NCBI RefSeq assembly: GCF_001984055.1
Contig: NZ_LYVO01000025.1
Coordinates: 1 to 64,000 of the forward strand
Direction: 5' to 3'
Length of the DNA stretch: 64,000 nt
Source: Variovorax sp. KK3
GTDB taxonomy: Bacteria > Pseudomonadota > Gammaproteobacteria > Burkholderiales > Burkholderiaceae_C
Both the position numbers and the translations under genes were made by a program. Position 1 is the first letter of the stretch. The number at the start of each line of letters is the position of its first letter. Below the pieces are notes generated by a model, which saw only the letters and a program-made list of their open reading frames with translations, had not been told where the DNA came from and ran no database searches. Of this stretch, positions 17,071 through 25,852 are shown in pieces.

Positions 17071-17134
17071 GCGGCCGGGTTGGCGGACCGCGAGAAGTCC
17101 GCGAGGATGGTGTTCTGCATGAACTCAGAATATC

Positions 17135-17149
17135 ATTGGTCCAACCATT
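17135..17149. promoter_or_regulatory. GntR-type operator, site 5
   Basis: ATTGGTCCAACCATT, between the divergent SDR (17070) and GntR regulator (17188) genes. It lies just upstream of the regulator's probable -35 region, consistent with autoregulation. Confidence 0.78.
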
Positions 17150-17187
17150 AGGTCAATCAACGCCTCACCGGCGCTACGATCCCGCGC

Positions 17188-18015
17188 ATGCCCAGCTCCC
17201 TCGACCCCGACGGCTTCGACGTCGTCCCCATCAACCCGCAGCGCATCTTCCAGGAAGTGGCCAACCAGTTGCGCCGGCTGATCTCCGAAGGCAAGCTGCG
17301 CCCCGGCGACAAGCTGCCGCCCGAGCGCGAACTGGCCAAACGCTTCGGCGTGAGCCGCAACACCATGCGCGAGGCGCTGCGCGCGCTGGAGCTGAGCGGT
17401 CTGATCGAGCTGCGCCTCGGCGCGACCGGCGGCGCCTTCGTGCTCCCGGGCAGTTCCAACGCGGTGGTCGCCGGCATGCGCGACCTCTACTTCCTGGGCG
17501 CGATCACGCCGCAACATCTGACGGAGGCACGCATCGCCGTCAGCGCGGCCGTCATCCGTGTGGCTTGCGCGCGCATCACCGACGAGGAGATCGATGCCTT
17601 GGAAGCCAACGTGGCAGCCGCCGAACGTGCCCGACAGGCCGGCGACTTCGAGGAGCGCACGCGGCACCACCAGGCCTTTCACGTGATGCTGGCGTGCAGC
17701 ACGCACAACCCCGTGCTGATCGCGACGACGGAGGGGATCATGGAGATCACCCGCCAGTTCGTGAAGGCCATCGGCCCGACCGACGAGCAGAACCACTACA
17801 CGCATCCCTCGCGCAAGCGGCTGCTCAAGCACCTGCGCGCGCGGGACACCGAGAAGGCGGTAGCCGAGATGAGCGCGGCGCTGACCAAGCTGCACCGCGC
17901 CTACATGGTGAAGGCCGAAGCCCCGGGCAATGCGCCTAGCGCGCCAGCACCACCCCCGCCGCCTCCCGGTCCCAGGCCTGCGAAAGGCCGGCCTCGAGTT
18001 CCTGGCGCAGCTTGA
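17188..18015 (+). CDS. GntR/FadR-type transcriptional regulator (FCD domain)
   Basis: 275 aa. Winged helix with LRPGDKLPPEREL, GVSRNTMREALRALELSG and LGATGGAFVLPG; the FCD domain keeps the histidines (AFHVMLACSTHNP). It is very similar to the regulator at 5729. The C-terminus carries an extra proline-rich tail of roughly 25 residues, and this tail overlaps the 3' end of the convergent ligase gene by 80 bases. A -10-like TACGAT ends seven bases before the ATG, suggesting a leaderless mRNA. Operator site 5 upstream makes it a candidate self-controlled regulator of the cluster. Confidence 0.88.
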   Translation: MPSSLDPDGFDVVPINPQRIFQEVANQLRRLISEGKLRPGDKLPPERELAKRFGVSRNTMREALRALELSGLIELRLGATGGAFVLPGSSNAVVAGMRDLYFLGAITPQHLTEARIAVSAAVIRVACARITDEEIDALEANVAAAERARQAGDFEERTRHHQAFHVMLACSTHNPVLIATTEGIMEITRQFVKAIGPTDEQNHYTHPSRKRLLKHLRARDTEKAVAEMSAALTKLHRAYMVKAEAPGNAPSAPAPPPPPPGPRPAKGRPRVPGAA

Positions 18016-19618
18016 ATTTCTCGACCTTCTGGCTCATCGTGGTGGGCATCGCATCGCGGAACTGGATGTAGCGCGGCACCATGAAGTAGGCCATGTTGCG
18101 CTGGCAATGCTCGACGAGTTGCAGCGCGTCGAGTCCCGATCCCGGCTTGGCCACGACCACCGCGGCCACTTCCTCGTCGTTGGCAGCCGTCGCCACCGGG
18201 AACACGGCCGCGTCGGCCACGCCCGGATGCGTGGCGATGATCTGCTCGACCTCGAAGGCCGAGATGTTCTCGCCGCGCCGGCGGATGCAGTCCTTCTTGC
18301 GGTCGACGAAGTACAGGTAGCCGTCGGCATCGCTCATGCCGCGGTCGCCGGTGTGGAACCACAGGTTGCGGCGCGAGTTCAGCGTGGCTTCGGGCATCTT
18401 GTAGTAGCCCATGGTGCCGCGCCAGGGCTCGTCGAAGCGCAGCACCATCTCGCCGACCTCGCCGGGCGGCAGCTCGAGATCGTCGTCGTCGACGATGCGG
18501 ACCTGCACGCCGCGCCGCGGCCGGCCGATGGAGCCGAGCTTGCTGCGCGCGTCCCACTGCGTGAAGGACGTGACCATGCCGTAGTCCGACAGGCCGTAGT
18601 TGTTCATCGCGCACAGGCCGAAGCGCTTCTCGAACTCGGCCGCGTACTTGGGCGTGGGCGCCATGCTCACGAGACGCAGGCAGTTGTCTGCGTCGGCGGG
18701 CGAAGGCGGCTGGCTCCACAGAAAGCTCGACATCGCGCCGAGAAAGTTGGTGATGGTGGCCTTCGACTCCCGGATCTCGCCCCAGAACTTCGACACCGAG
18801 AAGCGCCGCGACATCACGACCGAGGCGCCGCACACCAGCGCCGCGCCCGTGGCGGCCAGCAGCGCATTGTTGTGGAAGAGCGGCAGGCAGACGTAGAAGA
18901 TGTCCGATGCGCGGTAGCCCTGCGCCTCGGCCGCGCTGGTGCCGTAGGTGAGCGCAGCCGCTTGCGACAGCATGCTGCCCTTCGACGGGCCCGTGGTGCC
19001 GGACGTGTAGGCGATCAGCACGAGGTCGCAGAAGCGCGGCGCGACGGGCGGCACGAAGGGCGCCTCGGGCGCACGCTCCACCAGCGCATGAAAGTCGGCG
19101 ACCGCGATCGTGCCGACCGGATCGACCGTGCCTTCGCCGTCGTCACCGGTGCGAACCACGATCACGCGCTTGAGCAGCGGCAGCTCCGCCAATACGTCCT
19201 GCAGGCGCGATGCGAGCGACGCATCGACCACCACCGTCTCGCAATCGGACTGGCCCAGGTAGTAGCGCAACAGCTCGCCGCGCGCGGCGGTGTTGACCGG
19301 CACCGACACCGCGCCGATCTTCGCGATGGCCAGGAACACGGCCAGGTGCTCGGGCGAGTTGCCCATCAGCAGGCCGGTATGGCCGCCCCGCGCGACGCCG
19401 ATGCCGTGCAGCGCGTGTGCGACGCGATCGGTCCAGGCGTCGAGTTCGCCGTAGGTGAAGCGGCGGCCGGTGGCCGTCTCGGTCAGGAACACCTTGTCGG
19501 GCGTTCGCTCGGCGAAGCGCGCGAGCACCTTCGGAAAGGTCAGCTCGGCGAGCGCGTAGGTGTCGGCGGTGACGGCGTTGAGCTCCATGTCGGCGGCGAT
19601 CGCGGCAGGGGTGGTCAT
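17936..19618 (-). CDS. Acyl-CoA synthetase / AMP-dependent ligase
   Basis: 560 aa. ANL-superfamily features: P-loop YTSGTTGPSKGS, NNYGLSDYG in place of the usual YGxTE, FHTGDRGM, and YLYFVDRKKDCIRRRGENIS before the C-terminal domain. It should activate a carboxylic acid to its CoA thioester, probably the entry step or a later re-activation. The start at 19618 overlaps the stop of the Bug-type gene upstream. Its 3' end overlaps the convergent regulator gene by 80 bases. Confidence 0.85.
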   Translation of the reverse strand: MTTPAAIAADMELNAVTADTYALAELTFPKVLARFAERTPDKVFLTETATGRRFTYGELDAWTDRVAHALHGIGVARGGHTGLLMGNSPEHLAVFLAIAKIGAVSVPVNTAARGELLRYYLGQSDCETVVVDASLASRLQDVLAELPLLKRVIVVRTGDDGEGTVDPVGTIAVADFHALVERAPEAPFVPPVAPRFCDLVLIAYTSGTTGPSKGSMLSQAAALTYGTSAAEAQGYRASDIFYVCLPLFHNNALLAATGAALVCGASVVMSRRFSVSKFWGEIRESKATITNFLGAMSSFLWSQPPSPADADNCLRLVSMAPTPKYAAEFEKRFGLCAMNNYGLSDYGMVTSFTQWDARSKLGSIGRPRRGVQVRIVDDDDLELPPGEVGEMVLRFDEPWRGTMGYYKMPEATLNSRRNLWFHTGDRGMSDADGYLYFVDRKKDCIRRRGENISAFEVEQIIATHPGVADAAVFPVATAANDEEVAAVVVAKPGSGLDALQLVEHCQRNMAYFMVPRYIQFRDAMPTTMSQKVEKFKLRQELEAGLSQAWDREAAGVVLAR

Positions 19619-20589
19619 TCGGAGGTGATGTTGTTGCGTTGGATCACGGCCACCCAGCGGTCGTTGTGGCGCTTGAGCAGCGCGGCGAAGTCTTCCGGCG
19701 TGCTGCTGGTGGCGGTGACGCCGGCCTTCTCCATGCTCTCCCGATAGTTGGCATCGGCCACGGCGGTCTTCATCGCGGCGGCGAGCTTGTCCACCACGGG
19801 TTTGGGCGTACCGGCCGGTGCGACGAGGCCGAAGAAGATCTCGGTCGTCAGGTCGGGCTGGCCCACCTCGGCCACGGTCGGGTATTGGGGCAGCGCCGGT
19901 TCGCGCTTGGGGGTGGTCACGGCATAGGCCTTGAGCTTGCCCGCCTTCACCAGCGGCGTGGCGGCCGACGTGGAGGTGAACATCACGTCGACCTGGCCGC
20001 CGAGCTGCGCGTTGACGCCGTCGATCTCACCCTTGTAGGGCACGTGCAGCAGGTCGATGCCGGCCGACTGCTTGAGCAACTCGGCCAGCAGGTGCGGCGC
20101 GCTGCCGTTGCCGGACGACGCGATGCTGATCTTGCCCGGCGAGGCCTTGGCCAGCTTCATCAGCTCGCCGAAGTCCTTGGCGGGCAGATCGGCCTTCGAG
20201 GTCAATGTCCATGACGAGATCGCTGCGAGGCTGACGGACGCGAAGGCCTTGCGCGGATCGTAAGGAGGGCTCTTCGTAATGTGGGGCGTGACGCTCATCG
20301 GGCTGTTTCCGCCCCAGCCCAGCGTATAACCGTCGGGCTGCGCGCGGGCCACCGCGCCCATGCCGATCATGCCGCCGGCGCCGGCGCGGTTCTCCACCAC
20401 GAAGGGCTGGCCCAGCTGCTTCGACAGAAGCGCCGCGATCATGCGTGCAGACAGGTCGGTCGCGCCGCCCGCGGAGAAGGGCACCACGATCGTCACGGGC
20501 TTCGAGGGGTACGCGTCGGGGCCCTGCGCGAACGAGGTCGCGGCGGCCACGAGCATCGCTGCAGCGGCAAGAAGGCGGGCGGGCTTCAT
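19615..20589 (-). CDS. Bug/TctC-type tripartite tricarboxylate transporter substrate-binding protein
   Basis: 324 aa from the ATG at 20589 with AGGAG upstream. Signal peptide MKPARLLAAAAMLVAAATSFAQ, then the Bug pattern YPSKPVTIVVPFSAGGATD, VENRAGAGGMIG, QPDGYTLGWG and LLHVPYKG. Periplasmic; binds a small carboxylate and either feeds a TctAB permease or acts as a sensor. No tctA or tctB gene is present in the window. First gene of the unit with the ligase. Confidence 0.88.
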   Translation of the reverse strand: MKPARLLAAAAMLVAAATSFAQGPDAYPSKPVTIVVPFSAGGATDLSARMIAALLSKQLGQPFVVENRAGAGGMIGMGAVARAQPDGYTLGWGGNSPMSVTPHITKSPPYDPRKAFASVSLAAISSWTLTSKADLPAKDFGELMKLAKASPGKISIASSGNGSAPHLLAELLKQSAGIDLLHVPYKGEIDGVNAQLGGQVDVMFTSTSAATPLVKAGKLKAYAVTTPKREPALPQYPTVAEVGQPDLTTEIFFGLVAPAGTPKPVVDKLAAAMKTAVADANYRESMEKAGVTATSSTPEDFAALLKRHNDRWVAVIQRNNITSE

Positions 20590-20630
20590 CGGGAGGTCTC
20601 CTGGGTTTCCATGAATGTCGTGGGTGCACC

Positions 20631-20646
20631 TATAATAATCCAAATG
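20631..20646 (+). promoter_or_regulatory. -10 box placed for leaderless start of the tandem CoA-transferase
   Basis: A consensus TATAAT (20631-20636) ends seven bases before the ATG at 20644, so transcription would begin at about the start codon. On the opposite strand the same stretch supplies TATTAT for the Bug gene. Confidence 0.55.
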
Positions 20647-20657
20647 GTCCAACCATT
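20643..20657. promoter_or_regulatory. GntR-type operator, site 6, overlapping a start codon
   Basis: AATGGTCCAACCATT, a perfect palindrome. Its second base is the A of the plus-strand ATG, so the operator encodes the first residues of the protein. It lies between divergent genes at 20589 and 20644. Confidence 0.8.
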
Positions 20658-23187
20658 CAATCATTCTGCCAATCCAGGCCTGCTGCAGGGGCTGCGCGTG
20701 GTGGAGTTGTGCGAGCCCGAAGCCGAGTACTGCGGCCTGCTCCTCGCCGGGCTCGGCTCGCACGTCACCAAGGTGGAGCCCCCGGAGGGCGCGGCATCGC
20801 GTCGGCTCGCGCCCTTCGCCGACGACGGCCGCTCGCTCTTTTTCCTGGCCTACGACCGCGACAAATCGTCGGCATTGCTGGACCTGGCAGACCCCGCCGG
20901 CCGTGCTGCCCTGCTGGCGCTGCTGGAAGAAGCCGACGTGTTCCTGTGCGGCGGCCTCGCGCAGCTCGAGGCCGCCACGGGACTCGCACTGCCGGAGCTC
21001 GCGCGACGCTTCCCGGGCCTGGTCACCGCGCGCATCACACCTTTCGGCGACGACGGGCCATGGAAGGACTATCGCGGCAGCGACCTGGTCCACCTGGCAC
21101 TCGGCGGCGTGATGATGAACACCGGCTACGATCCCGACCCCCGCGGCCGCTACGACCTGCCGCCGATCGCGCCGCAGGCCTTCCACGCGAGCCACATCGC
21201 ATGCGAACAAGCGCTGATCGGCATCCTCGGCGCGCTGCTGCACCGCGCACGCACCGGGGAGGGCCAGGACGTGAGCTGCGCCATCCACACGGCGGTGGCG
21301 GTCTCGACCGAGATGGACCTGATGTCATGGGTGATGCGCGCTGCGCACCAGCACCGCCAGACCTGCCGGCATTCGGCCGAGCTGCTCAATCCCGCCACGC
21401 CGATGGCGCAGACGAAGGACGGGCGCTGGAACCTAGGCTGGATGGTGACCGCGGCGGACGAGAAGAAGGTGGTCGAATTCCTGTCGGCCTGGGGCATGGC
21501 GGCCGACCTCACCGGCCCGGACCCGAAGCGCGATCCCAAGCGCCGCGACGTGCCCGGGGCCACGCCCTTCGATCCGCACAAGGCCCATGTCTTCGAGGTG
21601 GTGCAGCGGCTCGTGCGCAGCTTCCGCTTCGACGACCTGCCGTGGCAGCAAGCGCAGGCGCAAGGCCTCATGTGGGCGCCGCTGCGCAAGCCGCACGAGA
21701 ACCTCGACGATGCGCACTGGGCCGCGCGCGGCAGCTACGCGTGGATCGATGGACTGCCCTACCCGCGCAGCAAGTGGATCGGATCGGGCACCTCCTGGGT
21801 GGCTGCACGGCCTGCGCCCGCGCCGGGCGAGCGCCAGCCAACGCAGCACGCCGGTGCCGGCGCCGGCACGCCGCGCACATCGACACCGGCCAGGCTGGCT
21901 TCTTCGCGGCTCGGCAAGCCCTTCGCTTTGCAAGGCATCCGCATCCTCGACTTCTCGTGGTTCCTCGCCTCCGCCGGCGGCACGCGCATGGTCACTGCCC
22001 TCGGTGCGGAGTGCATCAAGGTCGAATGGAAGGACAACCTCGACAGCCGCCTAGGCGCGATGGCGCCGGTGGGGGGCCGCGATGCGCGCCGCGCCACGAC
22101 CGACCCGCTGCCCGGCATCGACGACCCGGCCATGGGCGGCCACTACAACCACAAGAACGCCGGCAAGCGCGGGCTGTCGCTGAACATCCGCGACCCGCGC
22201 GGCCTGGAAATCGCGCGCAGGCTGGTGGCCATCAGCGACGTGGTGGCCGAAGGCTTCTCGCCGGGCGTGATGGACCGCTGGGGGCTGGGCTACGAGGCGA
22301 TGAAGGCGCTCCGACCGGACATCGTCTACGTGCAGCAGTCCGGCATGGGCGCGCACGGCCGCTACGGCCGCATGCGCACGGTCGGTCCGATTGCGGCGGC
22401 CTTCACCGGCATCAGCGAGATGTCCGGCCTGCCCGAGCCCGCGCCGCCGGCCGGCTGGGGTTATTCGTACCTGGACTGGATGGGCGCTTACGGCTTCGCG
22501 CAGGCCATCCTCGCCGGCCTGCTGCATCGCGAGCGTACCGGCCAGGGCCAGTGGATCGACGCCTCGCAGTGCGAGTCGGGCCTGATGCTGACCGGCGTGC
22601 AGTGCCTCGAATGGGCGCTCCACCGCAAGCCCTTCGCACGCACGGGCAACCGCTCGCCTTACGTGCCGGCCGCTCCGCACGGCGCCTACCGCTGCGCCGG
22701 CGACGACCACTGGATCGCGATCGCCTGCTTCGACGACGCCGACTGGCAGGCGCTGGTGCGCGCCGCGGGCGATCCGGCCGCGCTGCGCGATCCGCGCTTC
22801 GCCACGCTCTGTGCGCGCATCGCGAACCAGGACGCGCTCGACCTGGCCGTCGAAGCCTGGACCTGCACCCAGGAGCGCTACGCCTGCATGGCGCTGCTGC
22901 AATCGCAGGGGATCGCCGCCGGCGTCTGCCAGACCGCCGAGGACCGTTGCGAACACGACCCCCAACTGGCGCAGCAACGATGGATGACCGAGGTGACGGC
23001 GCCGCGCATCGGCACTTGGCCGATCACCGAATTGCCGGCGCGGCTGTCGAGAACACCGAGCGACGTCGGCGGACTGCCGCAGCGCGGGGCGCCGGTGTAT
23101 GGGGAGGACAACGAGTACGTGCTGGGCGAGCTGCTGGGCTATGGCACTGCCGACATTCGCGCGCTGACGCGCGAAGGGGTGATCTGA
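20644..23187 (+). CDS. Tandem CoA-transferase family III (CaiB/BaiF) fusion
   Basis: 847 aa, about twice the family length. The first CaiB domain (residues about 10-390) starts LLQGLRVVELCEPEAEYCG and carries GSDLVHLALGG with a candidate catalytic Asp. A Pro/Ala/Gly-rich linker follows, then a second domain (about 420-845) starts FALQGIRILDFSWFLASAGG and has TVGPIAAAFTGIS where an Asp is normally found, so domain 2 may be inactive or structural. Start: the ATG at 20644 fits the first domain; the frame upstream is a shadow of the divergent Bug gene. Transfers CoA between acids, or racemises acyl-CoA. Single-gene unit. Confidence 0.83.
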   Translation: MVQPFNHSANPGLLQGLRVVELCEPEAEYCGLLLAGLGSHVTKVEPPEGAASRRLAPFADDGRSLFFLAYDRDKSSALLDLADPAGRAALLALLEEADVFLCGGLAQLEAATGLALPELARRFPGLVTARITPFGDDGPWKDYRGSDLVHLALGGVMMNTGYDPDPRGRYDLPPIAPQAFHASHIACEQALIGILGALLHRARTGEGQDVSCAIHTAVAVSTEMDLMSWVMRAAHQHRQTCRHSAELLNPATPMAQTKDGRWNLGWMVTAADEKKVVEFLSAWGMAADLTGPDPKRDPKRRDVPGATPFDPHKAHVFEVVQRLVRSFRFDDLPWQQAQAQGLMWAPLRKPHENLDDAHWAARGSYAWIDGLPYPRSKWIGSGTSWVAARPAPAPGERQPTQHAGAGAGTPRTSTPARLASSRLGKPFALQGIRILDFSWFLASAGGTRMVTALGAECIKVEWKDNLDSRLGAMAPVGGRDARRATTDPLPGIDDPAMGGHYNHKNAGKRGLSLNIRDPRGLEIARRLVAISDVVAEGFSPGVMDRWGLGYEAMKALRPDIVYVQQSGMGAHGRYGRMRTVGPIAAAFTGISEMSGLPEPAPPAGWGYSYLDWMGAYGFAQAILAGLLHRERTGQGQWIDASQCESGLMLTGVQCLEWALHRKPFARTGNRSPYVPAAPHGAYRCAGDDHWIAIACFDDADWQALVRAAGDPAALRDPRFATLCARIANQDALDLAVEAWTCTQERYACMALLQSQGIAAGVCQTAEDRCEHDPQLAQQRWMTEVTAPRIGTWPITELPARLSRTPSDVGGLPQRGAPVYGEDNEYVLGELLGYGTADIRALTREGVI

Positions 23188-23274
23188 GCCGGTACGCAAC
23201 GATCGAGGACAGGCTGAACGATCGTGCGATGCCCCGCCCCAGCCTGCCGCCAACGGGGCAGGGAGGCAAGTCCC

Positions 23275-24246
23275 TCAGTCCAACCGAATATCCGTCGACT
23301 GGATGAACTTCTTCCACCGCGCGCTGTCCGCCTGGATGGTCTTTTGCAGATAGGCCGCGCTCGTGTCTTCCGCCGGGTCCACGCCGATGTCGCGCATGCG
23401 CTGGCGCACGGCCGGGTCGGCCAGCATCTTCGCGATCTCTTCGTTGAGCCGCTTCACCGCCTCGGGCGGCGTGCCGGCCGGTGCGCAGATGCTGTACCAG
23501 GTGTCGACCACGAAGCCCTTCACGCCCTCTTCTTCCATGGTCGGCAACTCGGGCGCGGCGCCCAGGCGCTTGGGGCCGGTGACGGCCAATGCCCGCAGCT
23601 TGCCCGCACGCACCTGCGGCAGCACCGAGGTGTCGACGAACAGAAAATCGAGCTGGCCGCCCAGCAGGTCGACGATGGCCGGCCCGCTGCCGCGGTAGGG
23701 CACGTGCACCACCGGCGAGCCGGTGAGCTGGCGGAACATCTCGCCCGACAGGTGCGGCGTGGAGCCGTTGCCGGCCGAGCCGTAGTTGATGCGCCCGGGC
23801 TTCGCCTTGGCCATTGCGATCAGGTCCTTCACCGAATGCACCGGGCTCGATGCATTGACCACCAGCACGTTCGAGTTGGTGAAGATCATCGACACCGGCG
23901 CGAAGTCCTTGACCGGGTCGAAGGGCAGCTTCGAATACAGGTGCGGGTTGATCGCCATCGTGCTGTTGACGGCCATCAGCAGCGTGTAGCCGTCCGGCTG
24001 CGCCTTGGCGACCTGGCCCGCGCCGAGCGCGCCGTTGGCACCGGGCTTGTAGTCGACCACGATGCGCTCGCCCAGCTTGGGGCCCAGCGCCTCGCTCACG
24101 ATGTTGCCGAAGGTGGTGCCCATGCCGCCAGGCGGATACGGCACCACCAGCACGATGGGCTTCTCGGGATAGGCGGCCAGCGCCGGCCATGCGGCGCCCG
24201 CGGCCAGAGACCCGATCGTGATGCGAAGAAACTGCTTGCGGTTCAT
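23275..24246 (-). CDS. Bug/TctC-type substrate-binding protein
   Basis: 323 aa. Signal peptide MNRKQFLRITIGSLAAGAAWPALA, then YPEKPIVLVVPYPPGGMG, VDYKPGANGALG, QPDGYTLLM and VVHVPYRG. Last gene of the minus-strand unit that starts with the nitroreductase; its ATG overlaps the stop of the NTF2-like gene. Periplasmic carboxylate binding is expected. It ends with the DIRLD-type tail also seen in the Bug protein at 43481. Confidence 0.88.
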   Translation of the reverse strand: MNRKQFLRITIGSLAAGAAWPALAAYPEKPIVLVVPYPPGGMGTTFGNIVSEALGPKLGERIVVDYKPGANGALGAGQVAKAQPDGYTLLMAVNSTMAINPHLYSKLPFDPVKDFAPVSMIFTNSNVLVVNASSPVHSVKDLIAMAKAKPGRINYGSAGNGSTPHLSGEMFRQLTGSPVVHVPYRGSGPAIVDLLGGQLDFLFVDTSVLPQVRAGKLRALAVTGPKRLGAAPELPTMEEEGVKGFVVDTWYSICAPAGTPPEAVKRLNEEIAKMLADPAVRQRMRDIGVDPAEDTSAAYLQKTIQADSARWKKFIQSTDIRLD

Positions 24247-24833
24247 GGCTCGATCCCCAATGCGCGTCGTTGCCGGAAGATGAAGTCGTCCTGGTTGCGC
24301 TGCCCGGTCTGCTGCGATGCGGGCGGCGTCGGCTGGTCGGCGGGCACGGGCACGAACTGCTTCCAGTCAGCCACCAGCGTGCGATGCGCGATCTTCCAGC
24401 GGCGATCGTCCCGCCGCTCGAAACGGTCGACGTAGCGCGAGCAGGTCATGAGGTCCATGCCGCCGTCGCCGGTGCCGGCCTTGCCGCCGGCGAGCTGGTC
24501 GAGCGCGGCGCGGGCCTCTGCCGGGTAGCGCTGCGTGGTGCGCACGTAGGTCTCGACCAGCGCGAGGTCGGAGCCGGCAAATTCGATCAGCAGGTTGCTC
24601 ACCGCGTGCATCGAAAACGGAATGGCTGCGTGACGCTTGCTGATCCAGTCGACCAGCCCGTCGACCGGGCCGTCGTAGGCGCCGTGCATGTCGATCGCGT
24701 CGGCATGGAACACGTCGCGGATGCCGCTGAAGTCGAGCCTGTCCACCGCGCGGCACCAGCGGTACATGCAGTCCTGGATCTGCATGCGGTCGGCGATGCG
24801 CTCGGGCGAATAGTCGTCGAGCGTCATCGTCAT
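24243..24833 (-). CDS. SnoaL/NTF2-like fold protein
   Basis: 196 aa. The N-terminal half matches SnoaL_4-type NTF2 domains: IQDCMYRWCRAVDRLDFSGI, VFHADAIDMHGAY, SMHAVSNLLIEF and WKIAHRTLVADW. The last 30 residues are a polar tail. Such proteins can be dehydratases, isomerases or small subunits of dioxygenases; here it is sandwiched between two Bug genes with four-base overlaps on both sides. The start at 24833 (ATG followed two codons later by another ATG) overlaps the upstream stop codon. Confidence 0.75.
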   Translation of the reverse strand: MTMTLDDYSPERIADRMQIQDCMYRWCRAVDRLDFSGIRDVFHADAIDMHGAYDGPVDGLVDWISKRHAAIPFSMHAVSNLLIEFAGSDLALVETYVRTTQRYPAEARAALDQLAGGKAGTGDGGMDLMTCSRYVDRFERRDDRRWKIAHRTLVADWKQFVPVPADQPTPPASQQTGQRNQDDFIFRQRRALGIEP

Positions 24834-25804
24834 TCCGCCTCGATGCCGGCCTTGGCGATCACGCCGGTCCACAGCGCATGATCGCGCTTCATCATGTCGC
24901 CGAAGCTCGCTGCACTGGCGGGGCGCGGGAACATGCCCAAGGCCTTGAGCTTGGCCTGCATGCCCGGCTCGGCGATCGACTTGTTCATCGCGTCGTTGAG
25001 CTTCGCGATCACCTCGGGCGGCGTGCCCGCCGGCGCCGAGAGGCCGAAGAAGGCGTTGACCGCGAAGTTGGGCAGCGTCTCCGAGATGGCCGGCACCTCG
25101 GGCAGCAGCGGGCTGCGCTTCTCGCTCGACACCGCCAGCATCTTCACGCGGCCCGAGCTCACGAAGGAGTTGATCGCGTCCGAAGGCGTGGTCAGCGCCA
25201 CCTTCACTTCGCCGGCCAGCACCGCATTGACCGCCTGCGCCGCGCCCTGGTAAGGCACGAACACCATCTTCAAACCGGCAGCCTGATTGAACGATTCCGT
25301 CGCCAGGTGCGCGAGCGACCCGCGCCCGGCCGACGAGAACTCCAGCTTGCCCGGATTGGCACGCGCGTAGTCCACCAGCTGCTGTATGTTGGTGGCCGGC
25401 ACCACCGGGTTGACCAGGAAGACCATCGGCGTGGCGGCGATCAGCCCGACGGGCGTGAGGTCCTTCTGCGCGTCGTAGTTGGCCGTCTTCTGCAGCATCG
25501 GCGTGGTGACGGTCGAGTTGCCCACCTGCAGCAGCGTGTAGCCGTCGGCCGGCGCGTTCTTGACGAACACGGTGCCCATCGAGCCGCTCGCGCCGAGCCG
25601 GTTCTCCACCACGATGGGCTGGCCCAGGTGGCGCTGCAGCGGCTCCTGCAGCGAGCGCACCAGCACGTCGCCGGTGCCGCCCGCGGCGAAGGGCACGACG
25701 ATCTTGATCGGGCGGCTCGGAAAGGTGTCGGCCTGCGCGCTGCCGAGCGCCAGCGCCGAAAGCGCGAGCGCCGACAAGGCCAGCCATTGGCGTCGGAACA
25801 TCAT
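24830..25804 (-). CDS. Bug/TctC-type substrate-binding protein
   Basis: 324 aa. Hydrophobic signal peptide with repeated ALALSAL, cleaved after a QAD-like site, then FPSRPIKIVVPFAAGGTGD, VENRLGASGSMG, PADGYTLLQ and VFVPYQG. Periplasmic substrate binding. It follows the cysteine-free DUF35 gene by 48 bases in the nitroreductase-headed unit, so one transcript carries two different Bug proteins, possibly of different ligand specificity. Confidence 0.88.
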   Translation of the reverse strand: MMFRRQWLALSALALSALALGSAQADTFPSRPIKIVVPFAAGGTGDVLVRSLQEPLQRHLGQPIVVENRLGASGSMGTVFVKNAPADGYTLLQVGNSTVTTPMLQKTANYDAQKDLTPVGLIAATPMVFLVNPVVPATNIQQLVDYARANPGKLEFSSAGRGSLAHLATESFNQAAGLKMVFVPYQGAAQAVNAVLAGEVKVALTTPSDAINSFVSSGRVKMLAVSSEKRSPLLPEVPAISETLPNFAVNAFFGLSAPAGTPPEVIAKLNDAMNKSIAEPGMQAKLKALGMFPRPASAASFGDMMKRDHALWTGVIAKAGIEAE

Positions 25805-25852
25805 GGTTTGTCTCCTGGAATCGTGGAAAGGAAAAAGGTGCCGCCGGCTCGG

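Noticed and set aside
20281-20643. An upstream extension of the tandem CoA-transferase
   Set aside because: It is antisense to the Bug gene; the family start lies just after the ATG at 20644, which also fits the promoter.
23188-23274. Repeated ACGATCG and GCCCCG/CGGGGC inverted repeats between convergent genes, as a terminator
   Set aside because: The stems are short with long loops and no T-run; nothing distinguishes them from chance in GC-rich DNA.
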